In this document: piece by piece, positions 18,362-26,540 of the stretch
Layout: every line of letters begins with the position of its first letter
How positions within the stretch are numbered: position 1 is the first letter of the stretch
Source: Nitrospira sp.
Lineage (GTDB): Bacteria; Nitrospirota; Nitrospiria; Nitrospirales; Nitrospiraceae
Direction of reading: 5' to 3'
Assembly: GCA_022842445.1 (NCBI GenBank)
Contig: JALHPO010000004.1
Coordinates: forward strand, 186,001 to 250,000
DNA: 64,000 nucleotides
Position numbers and translations under genes: made by a program
Notes under the pieces: model-generated
Databases searched by the model: none
What the model saw: the letters and a program-made list of their open reading frames with translations, nothing else
What the model was told of the DNA's origin: nothing

Positions 18362-18805
18362 ATGGTGCCGCCCATGTACGGAAGAAATCAGTCCGTGTCC
18401 GATATATCAACTCTTGAATCGAAAGTTGCCAAGCTCATTGTGCACACACTCGCTCTAAAGGTTGATCCCGCACGGATTCAGCCCGAGGAACCTCGCTTCG
18501 GTGACGGCGTGGGGCTTGATTCGATTGATGCGCTTGAGTTGTCTCTTGCGATCTCTCAATCCTATGGGTACCAGATACGATCAAACGATCGCGACATTGT
18601 CGCCACCTTCGCCTCACTCCGTTCGCGCCCTCATTCTTATTCCAAAACCTGGGGCTCCTCAGTCACAGCCGCTCGTAGCGCGGGTTCCCGGCTGAGGCTG
18701 AAGGCTTCTGATCCTATTACCATGGTGCCGACCGCTCCCCAGCAGCAGATGTGCGGACTCGAAGCCTCCGTTATGTTTCCCGTTTATTCCGCAGGCGACT
18801 CATGA
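18362..18805 (+). CDS. Acyl carrier protein with unusual C-terminal extension
   Basis: The first 85 or so residues form an acyl carrier protein. The phosphopantetheine site is GLDSIDALEL (Ser of DSI), flanked by SKVAKLIVHTLALKV and SYGYQIRSNDRDI. Normal ACPs end soon after, in helix IV, but this frame continues about 60 low-complexity residues to 18805. In the +1 frame at about 18630 the text reads SVRALILIPKPG then a stop, so a frameshift is possible. The ATG at 18362 has AAGGG seven bases upstream. The frame ends in an ATGA overlap with the acyltransferase start, which suggests translational coupling. Probable role: carrying the chain made by the downstream ketosynthases. Confidence 0.7.
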   Translation: MVPPMYGRNQSVSDISTLESKVAKLIVHTLALKVDPARIQPEEPRFGDGVGLDSIDALELSLAISQSYGYQIRSNDRDIVATFASLRSRPHSYSKTWGSSVTAARSAGSRLRLKASDPITMVPTAPQQQMCGLEASVMFPVYSAGDS

Positions 18806-19698
18806 GCGAGGGGTGGTTGCAACAACGTGAGCATGGCACTCGAATCGCATGGCGGTTCATGGTCTGGATGGCGCTATCCGCCGGACGTCCTGCCGCTCGC
18901 GCCCTACTCTATCCGATCTGTCTCTATTACCTGGTGTTTTCATGGCAAACACGTCGTGCCATCCAACCCTTCTTGATACGAGCGTTGGGACGCCCGATCG
19001 GCTGGCAGGATCTGTATAGACAGTATCATTGTTTCGCGTCGACGCTCCTTGATCGAACCTATCTTCTAGCCGGGAAAGCCAGCAGCTTTGACGTCGATAT
19101 CAGGGGACTCGACCTGCTCAACGACCGATTGGCTCGAGGCCAAGGATGTATCTTGCTCGGGTCGCATCTGGGAAGCTTCGAGATCGTACGGACCATCGGA
19201 TTGACCCTGAAGGATGCCGAAATCAAGGTCCTGATGTACGAGCACAATACACCCATGATCCGTGACAACTTCCATAGCTTGAATCCAACGATCGCTGAGA
19301 CGGTCATACAGACCGGCTCGTTGGACACAATGCTTCAAGTCAAGGAATGTCTGGACCGCGGGGGAGTCGTGGGCATGCTCGCAGATCGTCTGGTGAAACA
19401 GGATCAGGCGACGCCGTGCACATTCTTCGGCAAGCCAGCAAGATTCCCTGCTGGAACCATGTGGCTTGCCAGCATCTTAAAGGTGCCGGTCATTCTTTTC
19501 TTCGGGCTCTACCGTGGGGGAAATCGCTATGAAGTCCATTTCGAGTTGTTCGCAGAGGAAGTGCTGGTCGACCGGCGGCATCGAGACCGGGAAGTTCAGC
19601 AATGGACCCAGCGTTATGCCGACCGTCTGGAACACTACTGCCGCCTGACTGCGGATAATTGGTTCAACTTCTATGACTTTTGGGAAGAACACGGGTAA
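18802..19698 (+). CDS. LpxL/HtrB-family lysophospholipid or lipid A acyltransferase
   Basis: A membrane-associated acyltransferase of 298 residues. The catalytic H-x4-E motif appears as SHLGSFEIVR near residue 125, and DRGGVVGMLADRLVKQDQ and FFGKPARFPAGT match later conserved blocks of the family. A hydrophobic segment lies near residues 30-50. Start MSEGWLQQRE overlaps the ACP stop by four bases. Similar enzymes occur in aryl-polyene and related cell-surface lipid clusters, where they attach the acyl chain to a lipid anchor, and that role is inferred here from the adjacent ACP and ketosynthases. Confidence 0.85.
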   Translation: MSEGWLQQREHGTRIAWRFMVWMALSAGRPAARALLYPICLYYLVFSWQTRRAIQPFLIRALGRPIGWQDLYRQYHCFASTLLDRTYLLAGKASSFDVDIRGLDLLNDRLARGQGCILLGSHLGSFEIVRTIGLTLKDAEIKVLMYEHNTPMIRDNFHSLNPTIAETVIQTGSLDTMLQVKECLDRGGVVGMLADRLVKQDQATPCTFFGKPARFPAGTMWLASILKVPVILFFGLYRGGNRYEVHFELFAEEVLVDRRHRDREVQQWTQRYADRLEHYCRLTADNWFNFYDFWEEHG

Positions 19699-19828
19699 GC
19701 CGGCTATTGAGACCGCTGTTCCTGTTCTTCAACTGTAGGTTCATGACAAGCCTCGCACTAGTATCCTTTGCCTCGCTCCTCCCTGATCGCCTGACAAATT
19801 ACCTCTTTTCTCCGCGACTGCCCACAAA

Positions 19829-19871
19829 TGAGCACTTTTGACCAGAGGGACTGTCCACAACCTGCTAATTC
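19829..19871 (+). promoter_or_regulatory. Island promoter copy 9, upstream of the ketosynthase
   Basis: Plus-strand motif TGAGCACTTTTGACCA (19829-19844), 21 bases, then TAATTC (19866-19871). The predicted transcription start near 19878 means the ketosynthase cannot start at the ATG at 19876. Confidence 0.6.
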
Positions 19872-20067
19872 TTGAATGAACCAGCCTAATCGACAGCGTG
19901 AAGGATTGTCTGCAATGGTACAGGGTTTGGTTGATAACCACACAGAGAAAAACGGAACCCACCGCATTGACGATCACTTCACGAATCAGGCCGTCGACGA
20001 TGCCCTATACGGCACTCGGGGCAGCCGAAACCCGAATCCACGAGATCGATTGGTGGTGGCCAGAGCG

Positions 20068-21279
20068 ATGGCCCCCCTGATTCTTACCTGCTATACCCTC
20101 GTCTCAGCGCTTGGGAAAGGCCTTAATGAGACCTATCAGGCATTGCGGAACCGGCGCTCCGGGTTGCGGCCCTGCGACTTCGAAGATGTAAGGATCACCG
20201 CATACATCGGCCGGGTTGATGATGTCGAAAACATGTCATTCGGCGGCGGGTCAACACCAACACAATTGGAGCAGTTCGACTGCCGGAATAATCGGCTCGC
20301 GCTTCTCGGGCTTCAGCAGGACGGGTTCATCCAAGCTGCCATAGCCGCCCGGGAACGCTACGGTGCCCACCGCGTGGCCGTGCTCGTCGGCTCGAGCACC
20401 TCGGGCATCCTGGAGACGGAGCATGCGTACTGCCACCGTGACCCGGCAAGCGGCGCCTTGCCGACGCCCTACCTAATCTCCCAACGCTATACCCATAACA
20501 TGTTTTCGGCCGCGCATTTTGTTCGTGCCTACCTGGGGCTGCGGGGGCCGGCGATGGTCATCTCCACGGCTTGCTCGTCCAGCGCAAAGGCTTTTGCGGC
20601 GGCGGCGCGATTCATCGAAGCCGGATTCTGCGATGCGGCGGTGGTCGGCGGGGTAGACAGCCTCTGCCTGACGATTCTGTACGGATTCGCGTCGTTGGAG
20701 TTGATGTCGCCAAATCCCTGCCGTCCATGCGATGAGCACCGCGACGGACTGACGTTGGGCGAATCGGCAGGCTTTGCGCTACTGGAAAAATCTGAGCATG
20801 CGGATCAGCCTGGGGCCGTGGCGTTATCAGGCTACGGGGAGAGCTGCGACGGATATCATATGTCGCACCCCCACCCGGAAGGAACCGGGGCGATCAAGGC
20901 GATGCAGGCAGCCTTGCTGCGAAGCGGGCTCACCTCCGCGGATATCGATTACATTCATCTGCACGGCACCGCGACCAGGGCGAACGACAGCATTGAAGAT
21001 GCGGCCGTCCATTCGGTGTTCGGTCCCTCGACCCCATGCAGCTCGACCAAAGGGTGGACGGGACATACATTGGGGGCAGCGGGAGTCACGGGAGCGGTGA
21101 TTGCCGCGCTTAGTCTCACGCGCAAGTTTGTCCCCGGAACGGTGAATACGACTCGACTCGATTCCAGCTTGAATAGTCACGTGCTGCTGGAGAACAGGGA
21201 ACGGCCAGTGCACCGGGTGTTGAGCAATAGCTTTGGGTTTGGCGGCAACAACTGCAGCCTGATTTTCGGAGCGGTCTGA
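20068..21279 (+). CDS. Beta-ketoacyl-ACP synthase (FabF/aryl-polyene type)
   Basis: Elongating ketosynthase of about 403 residues. The catalytic Cys lies in ISTACSSSAKAF, the two His in LHGTATRAND and KGWTGHTLGAAG, and the C-terminal glycine loop is SNSFGFGGNNCS. The open frame begins at 19876, but the start at 20068 (MAPLILTCYTLVSALG) gives the normal family N-terminus and lies downstream of the predicted transcription start. The ribosome site is weak. Its stop overlaps the next start (TGATG), so the two ketosynthases are probably made as a pair. Expected to extend an unsaturated or aryl-capped chain on the ACP. Confidence 0.85.
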   Translation: MAPLILTCYTLVSALGKGLNETYQALRNRRSGLRPCDFEDVRITAYIGRVDDVENMSFGGGSTPTQLEQFDCRNNRLALLGLQQDGFIQAAIAARERYGAHRVAVLVGSSTSGILETEHAYCHRDPASGALPTPYLISQRYTHNMFSAAHFVRAYLGLRGPAMVISTACSSSAKAFAAAARFIEAGFCDAAVVGGVDSLCLTILYGFASLELMSPNPCRPCDEHRDGLTLGESAGFALLEKSEHADQPGAVALSGYGESCDGYHMSHPHPEGTGAIKAMQAALLRSGLTSADIDYIHLHGTATRANDSIEDAAVHSVFGPSTPCSSTKGWTGHTLGAAGVTGAVIAALSLTRKFVPGTVNTTRLDSSLNSHVLLENRERPVHRVLSNSFGFGGNNCSLIFGAV

Positions 21280-22106
21280 TGACATTATATGTGAGTGGAA
21301 TCAGTGCGTTGGGGCCAGGGCTCCCTGGTTGGGCGGGAAGCCGGGCCGTGCTGGCAGGTGAACGCCCTTGGTGTGAAGCCGTCCAGCCGAGGCCGAGCGC
21401 CAGCATACTACCGCCGAACGAACAGAGGCGTAGCAGCGAGACAGTGCGCTGGGCCATCGAGGTGGCTCAGGAGGCCATACAGCAGGCCGAAGCGGATGCG
21501 CGCGAGGTGGCGTCCGTCTTTGCGTCCTCCGACGGCGAAACCGGTGTCCTGGATCGTCTCTGCAGGGAACTCGCCACGCCGCAACGAACGATTTCCCCCA
21601 CTCTGTTCCATCACTCCGTCCATAATGCCGCGTCCGGCTACTGGGGCATTGCCACGGGCTCACAGCAATCGTCGACCGTGCTGGCTTGTTATGATTCGTC
21701 CTTCTGTGCCGCCATGCTGGAGGCGGTAGCGTATGTGCAGATCGAGGAGCGGCCTGTACTCCTGGTAGCGTACGACCTTCCGTCCCCTCCTCCGCTCGAT
21801 GCTGCGCGGCCTCTGCAGGGAGGATTCGCCGCCGCGCTGTTGTTGACCCGAACTCCTGCGCCGAACAACCTCGCCCAGCTCGACATCGCGCTCTCCAATG
21901 ACCTCGCGGAGGGCGCGACGAGCATGGACGATCCACGACTCGAAACGCTCCGGAACGGAAATCAAGCCGCGCGGTCGTTGCCGCTTTTGGCCGCCATCGC
22001 CAGGCAGTGCGGCACCCTGGTCCGCCTTGAGTATTTGGAGGATCTACGCCTGTTGATCCAGGTCATACCATGCCGATCATCAGCAAAGCCGCTCTCTACA
22101 GATTGA
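21279..22106 (+). CDS. Ketosynthase-like chain-length-factor protein (truncated beta-ketoacyl synthase N-terminal family)
   Basis: A protein of 275 residues that begins like a ketosynthase (MTLYVSGISALGPGLPG) and keeps the region preceding the active site (SPTLFHHSVHNAASGYWGIA). It lacks the TACSSS nucleophile (LACYDSSFCAAMLEA instead) and both catalytic His motifs. This matches the short ketosynthase-like partner found in aryl-polyene clusters, which acts as a non-catalytic or chain-length subunit. It overlaps the previous gene by one base. Known role of the family is partly inferred. Confidence 0.75.
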   Translation: MTLYVSGISALGPGLPGWAGSRAVLAGERPWCEAVQPRPSASILPPNEQRRSSETVRWAIEVAQEAIQQAEADAREVASVFASSDGETGVLDRLCRELATPQRTISPTLFHHSVHNAASGYWGIATGSQQSSTVLACYDSSFCAAMLEAVAYVQIEERPVLLVAYDLPSPPPLDAARPLQGGFAAALLLTRTPAPNNLAQLDIALSNDLAEGATSMDDPRLETLRNGNQAARSLPLLAAIARQCGTLVRLEYLEDLRLLIQVIPCRSSAKPLSTD

Positions 22107-22367
22107 TTCCGCATCACGGCGGCGGCGATGCTGATGATGTCGGTCAGAACAGCCTATATTACCGCAGGAAAGACGACCGCCGTTCTGACGCGTAGTATAA
22201 CTCGTCCATAACATCGATCCGCCCGTCCAAGACCGATCAATGACAGCATGGTAACGCCATGAGGCTCCGAGCTATTCTCTGATGAGTGTGCAGTTCCGTA
22301 GGCATTGACCGTGGCGGACGGACGACGCGTATCCGCGGGCGCGCGCCTCATGCTATGAATCCTGCTC

Positions 22368-23504
22368 CTAACCCAACGAGTTCCCACACAGAGCAGGATG
22401 ATATCCTTCGCACAGCATGTGCTCCACGAATGCGTCAAGGAGGAAGAAATTCTCCGGTCTCATACTCCGCATGTTCCATTTGGACACATAGCGTGGAAAG
22501 GATTGCCGCTTCGCGTGCACGAATTCGTAGGGATGGCAGTAAAACACCAGCCGCGAAGCACGTTGGGAAATCCGACGGACCAGCCACTTCATCAGTGGCA
22601 GGCCAAGCAGCCGGAGCATGGCCATGTTGATGGGAAGCAGGAACGCCGAGGGAGCCATCTCAATGATCGAACTCTCTCCCGGCAGGCGGAGATGGCTTAA
22701 TGAGGGACGATACGGGTCGCTCGGAGCACGGAAGTATTTCAAATAATGGACCCGCCCGAAACCGCAATCGAATCGCCTCGCCGGCACGGATGAGTCGTAG
22801 CGGTACCCCTCGTCCTCGAGCGCGCGCAAGGTGGTTTCACTCACCCACAAGTTTGGTGCGCGAAAAACGACGGGGCGAACCCCGGAGGCTTTCTCCACAG
22901 CGTCCGTAGCCAGCCGGATCCATTTTCGCTGCTGGTCATAGCTGGCGGACCTGAAATCTTCATCTTCTTCGAGGCAGCCGTGTTCCCACCCATGCGTGCC
23001 GAGTTCGTGCCCTCGCCACCGACACTCTCCGATCAGTTCCGCGTGGGCTTCGGCAAATCGCCCGGCAACAAATATCGTGGCCTTGAGTTTCCATCGATCA
23101 CAGAAATCCAGCAGGCCTTTCAGCCCACTCTCGGACCCGTGCACCCAGTCAACATCGATAGTGAAGTGCAACGGAAGGCTGGCTCGTGTGCCTATAGGAT
23201 GGAGCGACAGCGGGCCGTTTGGCGGTTCGAGGGGAACTTGTGATAAAGCCCCCTGTGTAGCTTGCTTTTCCTGTTCCTCGATTCCACCTTGCATCTCGCT
23301 CCTCGCCTCGCCTGACACTTTCCTCGCTTTTGCCCTTAGTACATCGCCCTTGGCTTTGTCGGATGCCACCTTGTACTGCTGCCCAACATCCTCCGCAATG
23401 TCCTCGATTAGCCACGACCTGCAGACGAACAGAAGTTCATCCACGGTTGCGGGGTCGATCAGGCCGGGCACCAAGGCCAGGCACATCTGCATAAGTGAGG
23501 CCAA
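22368..23504 (-). CDS. Polysaccharide deacetylase (NodB family)
   Basis: A protein of up to 378 residues. The NodB domain starts near residue 116: LPLHFTIDVDWVHG gives the catalytic and metal Asp pair, HELGTHGWEHG gives the metal His residues, and VVFRAPNLWVSE matches the third motif. The first 110 residues are Lys/Glu-rich and atypical, and they overlap the 3' end of the broken chorismatase, so the real start may lie downstream of 23504 (TTG) or 23492 (ATG). No signal peptide is visible. It is convergent with the ketosynthase genes and probably belongs to the same surface-lipid or polysaccharide locus. Confidence 0.75.
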   Translation of the reverse strand: MASLMQMCLALVPGLIDPATVDELLFVCRSWLIEDIAEDVGQQYKVASDKAKGDVLRAKARKVSGEARSEMQGGIEEQEKQATQGALSQVPLEPPNGPLSLHPIGTRASLPLHFTIDVDWVHGSESGLKGLLDFCDRWKLKATIFVAGRFAEAHAELIGECRWRGHELGTHGWEHGCLEEDEDFRSASYDQQRKWIRLATDAVEKASGVRPVVFRAPNLWVSETTLRALEDEGYRYDSSVPARRFDCGFGRVHYLKYFRAPSDPYRPSLSHLRLPGESSIIEMAPSAFLLPINMAMLRLLGLPLMKWLVRRISQRASRLVFYCHPYEFVHAKRQSFPRYVSKWNMRSMRPENFFLLDAFVEHMLCEGYHPALCGNSLG

Positions 23505-24190
23505 GGGGGAGAACCATTCCGCTGTAGCAGGCCATGGACTGCGATCCCTCCCCGGTCGGAGTTACGGTCTTTCACTTGCCGCGGATTCTCAATTTGCATG
23601 CCAGCCTGGGTTGACGCGAGAAAATGGACTTCCAACGGGCCGGACATTGTCCCAACAGCAGTCCCCGCGGGCAAGGTTCGAGGGAAGTCCGCAAGACCCT
23701 CGGCCAAAGCATGGTACCGACCCACACAAAATCGCTAGTAACGCTCCATTCTGTCGGATTCGGAGTTGATGCGGGGAAAGTAGTTCCAGACCCGCAGCAG
23801 ATATGGATAGCCGAGATCACGAGCCTGGCCGAGTAGGCGTCGATAGGCGCGGTCGGTCATGCTATCCAGCCGCGCGCCTGGGCGTTCAGCCGATTGCAGC
23901 GCGCCAAAGAGCACCTCGTCGTTCATGGCACACCGGATACCCTCAGCTTTGTGATAAGTGACCGGCAGACTGCTCGTCCACACCTCAGTCAGCGGAGGCC
24001 AGTTGAATTGCGGCAGATCGAGACAGACCACCGGACAGACCGCTACGCTAGGGAGATCTACAGGGCTCTGACCGCAGGTTGGGCGACGGAGAGCATGGGC
24101 ATTGGCCCATGGGATACGTTGCGAAACCTTTACCCCTAGCGTCCCGACACCATGCTCCACCACACACTCGTTTGACTTGGTTCTGCTCAC
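23459..24190 (-). pseudogene. Broken chorismatase / pteridine-dependent dioxygenase-like (XanB2 family)
   Basis: On the minus strand the family phrases run in order in one frame: PPLTEVWTSSLPVTY, IRCAMNDEVLFGALQ, YPYLLRVWNYFPRIN, then MERY, an in-frame TAG (23735-23737), and RFCVGRYHALAEGL followed by VGTMSGPLEVHFLAS. Similarity is lost after ENPRQV near 23570, where the C-terminal third is missing. Chorismatases make 3- or 4-hydroxybenzoate starters for xanthomonadin-like aryl polyenes, which fits the adjacent ketosynthases. A nonsense codon plus a lost C-terminus makes it a pseudogene. Confidence 0.7.
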
Positions 24191-24398
24191 ACCGTTGATC
24201 TCTGATTATAGGCTGAGTGCACCGAGCCCACAGGGGCTATCACGTCAACCTGGACTTCGGCCACGTCAGGATAGATTCGCTGGAGTTGTCTGACATCGGT
24301 AAGACAACCTATGGCGCTTTCTCATCAGACATCTCCCGCGCTGGCCTTTGCCCAGGTGAAGATCCATGGAGCCAGGGCCCTCTCGGTATGACGCTACG

Positions 24399-24752
24399 CT
24401 ACGGGAGCAGGGCATCTCCCGCTACGCTGGAGTATACCGGGGTGAAAATGAACCCTAAGATCGGAGGGAAATACCACATGACTGTCTCGTCCGACTGTAC
24501 GATCCGCACCTTCGTTGCACCATGTTTCTTGGCCTCATCGGCAAAATGCTGGACCGTTGAGTTGAGTGAGGCATCCCCCCACATGGGTCTGGTCACGAAC
24601 AGGTTAATCGCGAAATTCCTCGTGTTGATGTGCGTCAGCTTGTCGCCGTCCATTCCTTTGATGCCGCGCAAGTCGGAAGCGGTGTTGGATATGGCACAAC
24701 CAGCGCCAACTCCCATGACAAGTACGAGCATCGCCATCATAGAATGCTTCAT
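24399..24752 (-). CDS. Small lipoprotein of unknown function
   Basis: A protein of 117 residues with a lipoprotein signal (MKHSMMAMLVLVMGVGAGC). The mature part includes FAINLFVTRPMWGD and KKHGATKVRIVQSDETVMW, then a hydrophobic stretch, PPILGFIFTPVYSS, which could dip into the membrane. AAGGAGG lies five bases before the ATG at 24750-24752; the frame to 24809 is rejected. Island promoter copy 10 is about 57 bases upstream. Confidence 0.6.
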   Translation of the reverse strand: MKHSMMAMLVLVMGVGAGCAISNTASDLRGIKGMDGDKLTHINTRNFAINLFVTRPMWGDASLNSTVQHFADEAKKHGATKVRIVQSDETVMWYFPPILGFIFTPVYSSVAGDALLP

Positions 24753-24808
24753 AGTTTCCTCCTTCATAAGCATCAACACACGCCCATTCATGTGTGACTG
24801 TAGGTGCA

Positions 24809-24851
24809 CCCTACCGAATACACTCGGCGGCGATCTGTTCAGTATTGCTCA
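24809..24851 (-). promoter_or_regulatory. Island promoter copy 10 (weak -10)
   Basis: Sense motif TGAGCAATACTGAACA (24836-24851), 21 bases, then GTAGGG, a poor -10. Shifting one base gives TAGGGT. The motif is good; the promoter call is weaker than for the other copies. Confidence 0.5.
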
Positions 24852-24904
24852 TATTTGAATAATCCAGACGATAGCTCATACCCTCCCTCGGAAATGTGAC
24901 GCCC

Positions 24905-25320
24905 CTCCGGCGCGGCCGTGTCTTTTCACCGGAGGCCCCGTTGATCCGCAGCTACCGCTTCCAGATCCAGGAGCATGATACCTTCACGAGTCGCCGTATC
25001 TCTGATCCAACCATTGACCTCAGCCACATGCCGGTTCACGTAATCCTAATAACCGTCCTTTGCGAGGATAGCTCCGATCCACATGTTGAGACCTTCCAAC
25101 CATTCGTCCAGGCTCTTCCGTGGCAAGAATCGCGGTAATCCCCGCCTGTTTCGCCAGATGCACCCATGAACAAAAGGCATTCCCCTCGTTCGTTTCAACG
25201 TTCGGCCGATCAGAGCACGATCAGATCGATGTACGTTATTATTGAAGCCCCACACAATCACCGCCTCCGGCTTCAGCGCGATGACGTCGTGTTGGAATCG
25301 CCCCAACATCTCTAGGATTG
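24905..25320 (-). pseudogene. Fragmented SGNH/GDSL-type hydrolase
   Basis: Two protein-like stretches on the minus strand lie in different frames. One is FQHDVIALKPEAVIVWGFNNNV (25240-25309). The other is NRHVAEVNGWIRDTATREG then IMLLDLEAV (about 24940-25035). Their order and content resemble the middle and late part of SGNH esterases (ALKPD.V.I..G.ND; LNDW.R..A...G...LD). The N-terminal GDS block and the C-terminal catalytic Asp-His block were not found. Frameshifts make an intact product unlikely. Similarity is by eye only. Confidence 0.45.
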
Positions 25321-25357
25321 TTGCCCATGAACGGACTTGGTGATGGAGGTTCTTCGA

Positions 25358-25597
25358 CTATGCAGGTTCCCAGACATTCACGCGCAGACCGGATACTTCA
25401 AACAAGCGTTGCACATTGAAGACCCGTTCGACGTCTTCGGAACGGGCCATGTGCACAATGCCGAGACCAAGGGAATGGCCACACTCATCCCTCAGCACAT
25501 GCGCGAGCGCCACTGTTCCAAACTGAATGAAGGCCTGACGGAGTGTGGCATCAGTGCAGAAATAGGATAATCCGCTCACATGGATACGCGTTCCCAT
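25358..25597 (-). CDS. RRM-type RNA-binding protein (single domain)
   Basis: A protein of 79 residues forming one RNA-recognition motif. RNP2 is IHVSGLSY; the RNP1 position reads SLGLGIVHM and lacks the usual aromatic pair, so RNA binding may be weakened. AAGGAGG lies seven bases before the ATG at 25595-25597. The glycine-rich RRM protein at 46901 keeps the canonical RNP1. Cyanobacterial and proteobacterial relatives respond to cold or stress. Confidence 0.75.
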   Translation of the reverse strand: MGTRIHVSGLSYFCTDATLRQAFIQFGTVALAHVLRDECGHSLGLGIVHMARSEDVERVFNVQRLFEVSGLRVNVWEPA

Positions 25598-25709
25598 GTC
25601 ACATCCTCCTTGAGCGAAGGTAGCCACCGAATACCCGGATCATACCCTTCTCAATCCACAACCCAACCGGCACGCCACGACTGCCCGCACAGAAAGACAC
25701 CGGCGTCAT

Positions 25710-25952
25710 TCACGCTTTTCGCCATATGGCTTCCATACGGGCCAATTCTCCCCGCACCAGTCCCAGATTGGTTCTCTCCCGCCGAAGCAGCTCAATCTGC
25801 GCCTGGATGTCATGCAACGCGCGATCGAGCTTTTCCACCGTGATCGTCAGACCGAACGGCTTTCGGTGTACAGGCTGCCGACTTTCTCCACCCTTCACCA
25901 CACTCGTCATTGTCTGGCATAACCCAGCTGCGTCATTATTCAAGAACTCCAT
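25710..25952 (-). CDS. Small coiled-coil protein
   Basis: A protein of 80 residues. The C-terminal half is a strongly predicted coiled coil with heptad leucines (TVEKLDRALHDIQAQIELLR, then RERTNLGLVRGELARME). The N-terminus is polar with one cysteine. GAGGAGGG lies seven bases before the ATG at 25950-25952. No family recognised and no membrane segment. Confidence 0.5.
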   Translation of the reverse strand: MEFLNNDAAGLCQTMTSVVKGGESRQPVHRKPFGLTITVEKLDRALHDIQAQIELLRRERTNLGLVRGELARMEAIWRKA

Positions 25953-26099
25953 CTTTGATCCCTCCTCAACACCGGATTATTTTCAGTTCCCTTCCAATCC
26001 CATTGTCAGGACGCACCATACATGCACACAACGAACACCCCGCGATCGAACCCCCGTTCGGCTGATCCCCAGATCGCCGTGCCGCTTCTTCCCCGAGAC

Positions 26100-26236
26100 G
26101 GCCCTGTCACCTGCGTCCGGGACTCATTGCGCTCCTGTCGAAGACCGAGTTCCTCCAGCACGATCCACGAGACGCGAGTCGTCGATCGATCGTGAGAGAA
26201 GCCTTCGGTTCAGCAGGACCCGCTCATCTGCGCTAG
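26100..26236 (-). pseudogene. Fragment of the PAS-like gene's 3' end
   Basis: On the minus strand this reads TRVSWIVLEELGLRQERNES, matching the end of the PAS-like protein at 16911 (SRIVIVLEELGPRQARSEP). DNA similarity extends to about 26220 and then fades. No start or N-terminal part is present. It is a partial duplicate or the remains of a second copy. Confidence 0.5.
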
Positions 26237-26242
26237 ATGCTC

Positions 26243-26464
26243 TTACACGTGAACCTGCTTTGGCCTAACAACTTCAGTCCTTACCACCCTGCGCGGGAGC
26301 GCACGCGCGCGCACCGGCGGCCTGAAGCGATTCGCACGCACTACGGCATCCTCGACACATCCGCAATTGATGCAACGTGTGGCCGTGCTGAGTCCGCCCG
26401 TTGTGTCTATGAGATCACCAAATGACTCTTGTACAAGTAGCCCTCGACAACGTTGGCAGACCAT
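26243..26464 (-). CDS. Small two-CxxC zinc-ribbon protein, paralogue B
   Basis: A basic protein of 73 residues, nearly identical in layout to paralogue A: CQRCRGLLVQE near the start, then RCINCGCVEDAVVRANRF. The tail is Arg/Pro-rich. GGGAGG lies four bases before the ATG at 26462-26464. Two CxxC knuckles suggest one structural zinc and a possible nucleic-acid contact. It lies about 80 bases downstream of the ferritin-like gene on the same strand, so it may be co-transcribed from the promoter at 27164-27206. Confidence 0.7.
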   Translation of the reverse strand: MVCQRCRGLLVQESFGDLIDTTGGLSTATRCINCGCVEDAVVRANRFRPPVRARALPRRVVRTEVVRPKQVHV

Positions 26465-26540
26465 ATGTCCTCCCTCTGCGCCCAATATTGCGCACGTGAA
26501 GCACCAGGCGTGGTCGTTACCTCACCCCTCGCTTTAACAC

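Noticed and set aside
25726..26268. 180-codon plus-strand frame
   Set aside because: It is antisense to a small coiled-coil gene and the PAS fragment. Its similarity to a plus-strand frame near 16,745 only reflects the duplicated PAS tail.
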